NCBI RefSeq assembly: GCF_051020975.1
Contig: NC_135046.1
Span: 434,001 to 498,000, forward strand
Origin: Osmia lignaria lignaria
Taxonomy: Eukaryota > Arthropoda > Insecta > Hymenoptera > Megachilidae
Direction of reading: 5' to 3'
Length of the DNA: 64,000 nucleotides
Below are positions 57,901 to 64,000 of the stretch, piece after piece. The translations under genes were made by a program, and so were the position numbers. The notes beneath the pieces are model-generated. The model saw only the letters and a list, made by a program, of their open reading frames with translations, ran no database searches and was not told the origin of the DNA. How positions within the stretch are numbered: the first letter of the stretch is position 1; each line of letters begins with the position of its first letter.

Positions 57901-60900
57901 ACTGATTCATTCCCACAGATCAATGTAGCTACATATAATACCAATGTCATTATTACCATACGTACAGTAGATATAATGTAATATACAGATCCATTCCCAC
58001 AGATCAATGTACATTTAATAACAATATCATTGGTACTATATCTACATTAGATATAATGTAATATACTGATTCCTTCCCACAGATCAATGTACATTTAATA
58101 ACAATATCATTAGTACTATATCTACATTCGATATAATGTAATATATTGATTCATTCCCTCAGATTAATGTACATTTAATAACCATATCATTAGTACTATA
58201 TCTACATTAGATATGTAATGCACATTTAATACCAATGTCATTATTACAATATCTACATGAGATACAATGTAATATACTTATTGCTACCCACAGATCAATG
58301 TACATTTAATAACAATATCAATAGCACTATATCTACATTAGATATGTAATGTACATTTAAAAACAATATCGTTATTACCATATCTACATTCGATATAATG
58401 TAATATACTGATTCATTCCCACAGATCAATGTACATTTAATAACAATATCATTATTACCATATCTACATTATATATAATGTCGTATAGTGATACATTCCA
58501 ACAGATCAATGTACCTACATTTAGTACCAATGTCATTATTACCATATCTACACTAGATATAATGTAATATACTGATTCCTCCCCACAGACCAATGTACAT
58601 TTACTAACCATATCATTATTACCATATCTACATTCGATATAATGTAATGTACTGGTGCCTTCCCACAGATCAGTGGACATTTAATAACAATATCATCAGT
58701 ACCATATCTACATTCGATATAATGTAATATACTGATTCATTCCCACAGATCAATGTACATTTAATAACAATATCATTAGTACTATATCTACCTTAGATAT
58801 GTCATGTACATTTAATAACAATCTCATTATTACCATATCTACATTAGATATAATGTAATATACTGATTCCTTCCAGCAGATAAATGTACATTTAATATCA
58901 ATATCATTGGTACTATATCTACATTGGTTATAACGTAATATACTGATTCATTCCCACAGATCAATGTACATTTAATAACAATATCATTATTACTATATCT
59001 GCATTAGATATAATGTCGTATAGCGATACATTCCAACAGATTATTGTACCTACATTTAGTACCAATGTCATTATTACCATATGTACACTAGATGTAACGT
59101 GATATACTGATTACTTCCCACAGACCAATGTACATTTAATAACAGTATCATTGGTACTATATCTGCATTCGATATAATGTAATATACTGATTCCTTCCCA
59201 CAGATCAATGTACATTTAATAACAATATCATTATTATCATATCTACATTGGACAAAATGTAATATGCTGATACCTCCCCACAGGTCAATGTACATTTAAT
59301 AACAATATCATTATTACTATATATCTACATTAGATATGTAATATACATTTAAAAACAATATCATTATTACCATATCTACATTAGATATGTATTGTACACT
59401 TGATAACAATATCATTATTACCATACCTACATTAGATATAACGTAATATACTGATTCCTTCCCACACATCATTGTACATTTAATAACAATATCATTGGTA
59501 CCATATCTACATTAGGTATAATGTAACATACCGATTCCTTCCCACAGATCAATGTACATTCAATAACAATATCATTGGTACTATATCTACATTCTATGTA
59601 ATGTAGTATATTGATTCATTCCCACAGATCAATGTATCTACATGTAGTACCAGTGTCATTATTACCATATCTACACTAGATATAATGTAATATACTGATT
59701 CATTCCCACAAATCAATGTACATTTAATAACAATATCATTATTACTATATCAACATTAGATATAATGTCATATACAGATTCATTCCCACAGATCAATGTA
59801 CATTTAATAACAATATCATTAGTACTATATCTATATTCGATATAATGTAATATACTGATTCATTCCCGCAGATCAATGTAGCTACATTTAATACCAACGT
59901 CATTATTACCATATCTACATTCGATATAATGTAATATATTGATTCATTCCCTCAGATTAATGTACATTTAATAACCATATCATTAGTACTATATCTACAT
60001 TAGATATGTAATGCACATTTAATTCCAATGTCATTATTACAATATCTACATGAGATACAATGTAATATACTGATTGCTACCCACAGATCAATGTACATTT
60101 AATAACAATATCATTAGCACTATATCTACATTAGATATGTAATGTACATTTAAAAACAATATCGTTATTACCATATCTACATTAGATATAATGTAATATA
60201 CTGATTCATTCCCTCAGATCAATGTACATTTAATAATCGTATCATTAGTACTATGTCTACATTCGATATAATGTAATATACTGATTAATTTCCACAGATA
60301 AATGTACATTTAAAGCAATATCATTAGTACTATATCTACATTAGATATAATGTCGTGTAGTGATACATTCCAACAGATCAATGTACCTACATTTAGTACC
60401 AATGTCATTATTACCATATGTACACTAGATATAATGTAATATACTGATTCCTTCCAACAGACCAATGTACATTTAATAACAATATCATTATTACCATATC
60501 TACATTAGATATAATGTCGTATAGTGATACATTCCAACAGATTAATGTACCCACATTTAGTACCAATGTCATTATTACCATATGTACACTAGATATAACG
60601 TGATATACTGATTACTTCCCACAGACCAATGTACATTGAATAACAATATCATTGGTACTATATCTGCATTCGATATAATGTAATATACTGATTCATTTCG
60701 ACAGATCAATGTACATTTAATAACAATATCATTATTACTATATCTACATTCGATATAATGTAATAAACTGATTCATTCCCACAGATCACTGTACATTTAA
60801 TAACAATATCATTAGCACTATATCTACATTAGATATAGTATGTACATTTAATAACGATATCATTATTACCATATCTACATTAGATATAATGTAACATACT

Positions 60901-63900
60901 GATTCGTTCCCACAGATCAATGTACATTCAATAACAATATCATTGCTACTATATCTACATTCTATGTAATGTAGTATATTGATTCATTCCCACAGATCAA
61001 TGTATCTACATTTAGTACCAATGTCATTATTACCATATCTACACTAGATATAATGTAATATACTGATTCATTCCCACAAATCAATGTACATTTAATAACA
61101 ATATCATTATTACTATATCTACATTAGATATAATGTCATATACAGATTCATTCCCACAGATCAATGTACATTTAATAACAATATCATTAGTACTATATCT
61201 ACATTCGATATAATGTAATATACTGATTCATTCCCACAGATCAATGTAGCTACATTTAATACCAATGTCATTATTACCATACGTACATCAGATATAATGT
61301 AATATACAGATCCATTCCCACAGATCAATGTACATTTAATAACAATATCATTGGTACTATATCTACATTAGATATAATGTAATATACTGATTATTTCCCA
61401 CAGATCAATGTACATTTAATAGCAATATCATTAGTGCTATATCTACATTCGATATAATGTAATATACTGATTCCTTTCCACAGATCAATGTACATTTAAT
61501 AACAATATCATTAGTACTATATCTACATTCGATATAATGTAATATACTGATTCATTCCCACAGATCAATGTAGCTACATATAATACCAATGTCATTATTA
61601 CCATACGTACAGTAGATATAATGTAATATACAGATCCATTCCCACAGATCAATGTACATTTAATAACAATATCATTGGTACTATATCTACATTAGATATA
61701 ATGTAACATACTGATTCCTTCCCACAGATCAATGTACATTCAATAACAATATCATTGGTACTATATCTACATTCTATGTAATGTAATATATTGATTCATT
61801 CCCACAGATCAATGTATCTACATTTAGTACCAATGTTATTGTTACCATATCTACACTAGATATAATGTGATATACTGATCCCTTCCCACAGATCAATGTA
61901 CATTTAATAACAATATCATTATTACTATATCTACATTAGATATGTAATATACTGATTCGTTCCCACAGATCAATGTACATTTAATAACAATATCATTAGT
62001 ACTATATCTACATTAGATATAATGTAATATACTGATTCATTCCCACAAATCAATGTACATTTAATAACAATATCATTATTACTATATCTACATTAGATAT
62101 AATGTCATATACAGATTCATTCCCACAGATCAATGTACATTTAATAACAATATCATTAGTACCATATCTACATTAAATATGTAATGTACATTAAAAAACA
62201 ATATCATTTTTACCATATTTACATTACATATAATGTAATATACTGATTCCTTTCCACAGATCAATGTACATTTAATAACAATATCATTAGTGCTATATCT
62301 ACATTCGAAATAATGTAATATACTGATTCATTCCCACAGATCAATGTAGCTACATTTAATACCAATGTCATTATTACCATACGTACAGTAGATATAATGT
62401 AATATACAGATCCATTCCCACAGATCAATGTACATTTAATAACAATATCATTGGTACTATATCTACATTAGATATAATGTAATATACTGATTCCTTCCCA
62501 CAGATCAATGTACATTTAATAACAATATCATTAGTACTATATCTACATTCGATATAATGTAATATACTGATTCATTCCCGCAGATCAATGTAGCTACATT
62601 TAATACCAATGTCATTATTACCATATCTACATTCGATATAATGTAATATATTGATTCATTCCCTCAGAGTAATGTACATTTAATAACCATATCATTAGTA
62701 CTATATCTACATTAGATATGTAATGCACATTTAATACCAATGTCATTATTACAATATCTACATGAGATACAATGTAATATACTGATTGCTACCCACAGAT
62801 CAATGTACATTTAATAACAATATCATTAGCACTATATCTACATTAGATATGTAATGTACATTTAAAAACAATATCGTTATTACCATATCTACATTAGATA
62901 TAATGTAATATACTGATTCATTCCCTCAGATCAATGTACATTTAATAATCGTATCATTAGTACTATATCTACATTCGATATAATGTAATATACTGATTAA
63001 TTTCCACAGATAAATGTACATTTAAAGCAATATCATTAGTACTATATCTACATTAGATATGGAATGTACATTTAATAACAATATTATTATTACCATATCT
63101 ACATTCGATACAATGTAATATACTGATTACTTCTCACAGATCAATGCACATTTAGTAACCATATCATTAGTACTATATCTACATTAGATATGTAATATAC
63201 CGATTCATTCCCACAGATCAATGTACATTTAATAACAATATCATTAGTACTATATCTACATTCGATATAATGTAATATACTGATTCATTCCCACAGATCA
63301 GTGTACATTTAATAACAATATCATCAGTACCATATCTTCATTTGATATAATGTAATATACGGATTCACTCCCACAGATCAATGTACATTTAATAACAATA
63401 TCATCAGTACTATGTCTACATTACATATAATGTTATATACAGCTTCATTGCCACAGATCAATGTACATTTAATAACAATATCATTAGTACTATATCTACA
63501 TTAGATATGTAATGTACATTTAATAACAATCTCATTATTACCATATCTACATTAGATATAATGTAATATACTGATTCCTTCCAACAGACCAATGTACATT
63601 TAATAACAATATCATTAGCACTATATCTACATTCGATATAATGTAATATACCGATTCATTCCCACAGATCAATGTAGCTACATTTAATACCAATGTCATT
63701 AATACCATACGTACATTAGATATAATGTAATATACAGATCCATTCCCACAGATCAATGTACATTTAATAACAATATCATTGGTACTATATCTACATTAGA
63801 TATAATGTAATATACTGATTCCTTCCCACAGATCAATGTACATTTAATAACAATATCATTAGTGCTATATCTACATTCGATATAATGTAATATACTGATT

Positions 63901-64000
63901 CATTCCCGCAGATCAATGTACATTTAATAACAATATCATTATTACCATATCTACATTAGATATAATGTCGTATAGTGATACATTCCAACAGATTAATGTA
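54931..64000. repeat. mosaic right-hand satellite region with a 2.5-kb duplicated block
   Basis: About 54430-55070 matches 60550-61190 (offset 6,127; shared CATTGAATAAC and GATATAGTATG variants). About 55080-56904 matches 62170-64000 (offset 7,096; shared CATTCGAAATAATG at 55206 and 62302). The extra 969 bp in the right copy (about 61195-62160) includes a piece matching 57560-58055 at offset 3,645 (shared GTACATCAGATAT and GCTACATATAATACC). The second copy is cut by the window edge. No non-satellite sequence was seen. Confidence 0.65.

Larger units (their letters stand above)
6991..64000. repeat. AT-rich satellite array, about 80-bp monomer, at least 57 kb
   Basis: The array starts at about 6991, where AATGTCATTCACAGATTC resembles an internal monomer variant, and continues without interruption to the window edge. 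The typical monomer is 80 bp and about 25% GC. In order it carries CAGATCAATGTACATTTAAT, AACAATATCATTAGTAC, CTACATTCGATATAATGTA (or TAGATAT) and ATACTGATTCATTCCCA. All monomers run in the same direction. Regular variants are 77 bp (GATATGTAATATAC, three bases shorter), 84 bp (GTAGCTACATT, GTATCTACATT or GTACCTACATT in place of GTACATT) and 51 bp (lacking the CTGATTCATTCCCACAG box). I see no inserted transposon and no gene. The minus-strand frames of 60-84 codons recurring through it are by-products of repetition. Confidence 0.97.

Noticed and set aside
7992..63756. About forty recurrent minus-strand open frames of 60-84 codons in the satellite (MICGNGSVYYIIS-type)
   Set aside because: They arise from stop-poor phases of the repeat as monomers of 80, 84 and 77 bp shift the frame. 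They have identical copies wherever the block is copied, no codon bias, no start context and no family resemblance.
6991..64000. CRISPR-like regular repetition
   Set aside because: There are no unique spacers: the whole unit repeats, there are no cas genes, and the context is eukaryotic.
6991..64000. Telomeric TTAGG array or CENP-B box
   Set aside because: There are no tandem TTAGG units and no sequence close to the CENP-B box in the monomers read.

Overview
The window looks like a stretch of animal nuclear genome, most likely an arthropod and probably an insect. It has two parts: one near-complete Ty3/Gypsy-type LTR retrotransposon on the minus strand (about 1-6463), and about 57 kb of one AT-rich satellite family (about 6991-64000) that runs off the right edge. 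The insect reading rests on the mdg1/412-like pol layout, the AAAATG start context of gag, and the AT-rich satellite. A hymenopteran host is a weak guess. I see no host gene, tRNA gene or rRNA gene.

Retrotransposon, read right to left: a candidate 5' LTR (5880-6463), an 18-nt primer binding site matching the 3' end of a tRNA-Leu (5856-5873), an AT-rich leader, and gag (start at 5275). Gag is broken by a net one-base shift near 4565-4581. Next comes an Arg/Ser/Pro-rich gag C-terminus, then a textbook -1 frameshift heptamer T TTA AAC (4138-4144) where the pol frame opens. Pol carries protease, reverse transcriptase, RNase H, a long linker with an AT-hook-like motif, and integrase, which is cut by the left edge before its third catalytic residue. 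One in-frame TAG (2651-2653), eight codons after YLDD, interrupts an otherwise open pol frame. The copy is therefore probably dead but young. Any further gene and the 3' LTR lie outside the window.

Junction (6464-6990): about 530 bp of non-coding sequence with four spaced copies of GAGAAATTCTCGTAAC. It abuts the satellite.

Satellite: head-to-tail monomers of about 80 bp (about 25% GC), with regular 77-, 84- and 51-bp variants. The left 4-5 kb is the more mixed edge and holds a 477-bp higher-order repeat (HOR). The interior is organised at several nested scales. An 863-bp HOR occurs as dimers and once as a near-trimer. A 3,070-bp HOR occurs exactly three times in tandem (about 32341-41550). 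An 11,304-bp superunit occurs twice in tandem (24107-41550 and 41551-52854), and its two copies differ by carrying three versus one 3,070-bp subunits, giving a 17,444-bp offset. The right end (54.4-64 kb) is a mosaic of further block duplications. The array has the architecture expected of a centromeric or pericentromeric satellite evolving by unequal exchange. The sequence cannot show whether it is the functional centromere.
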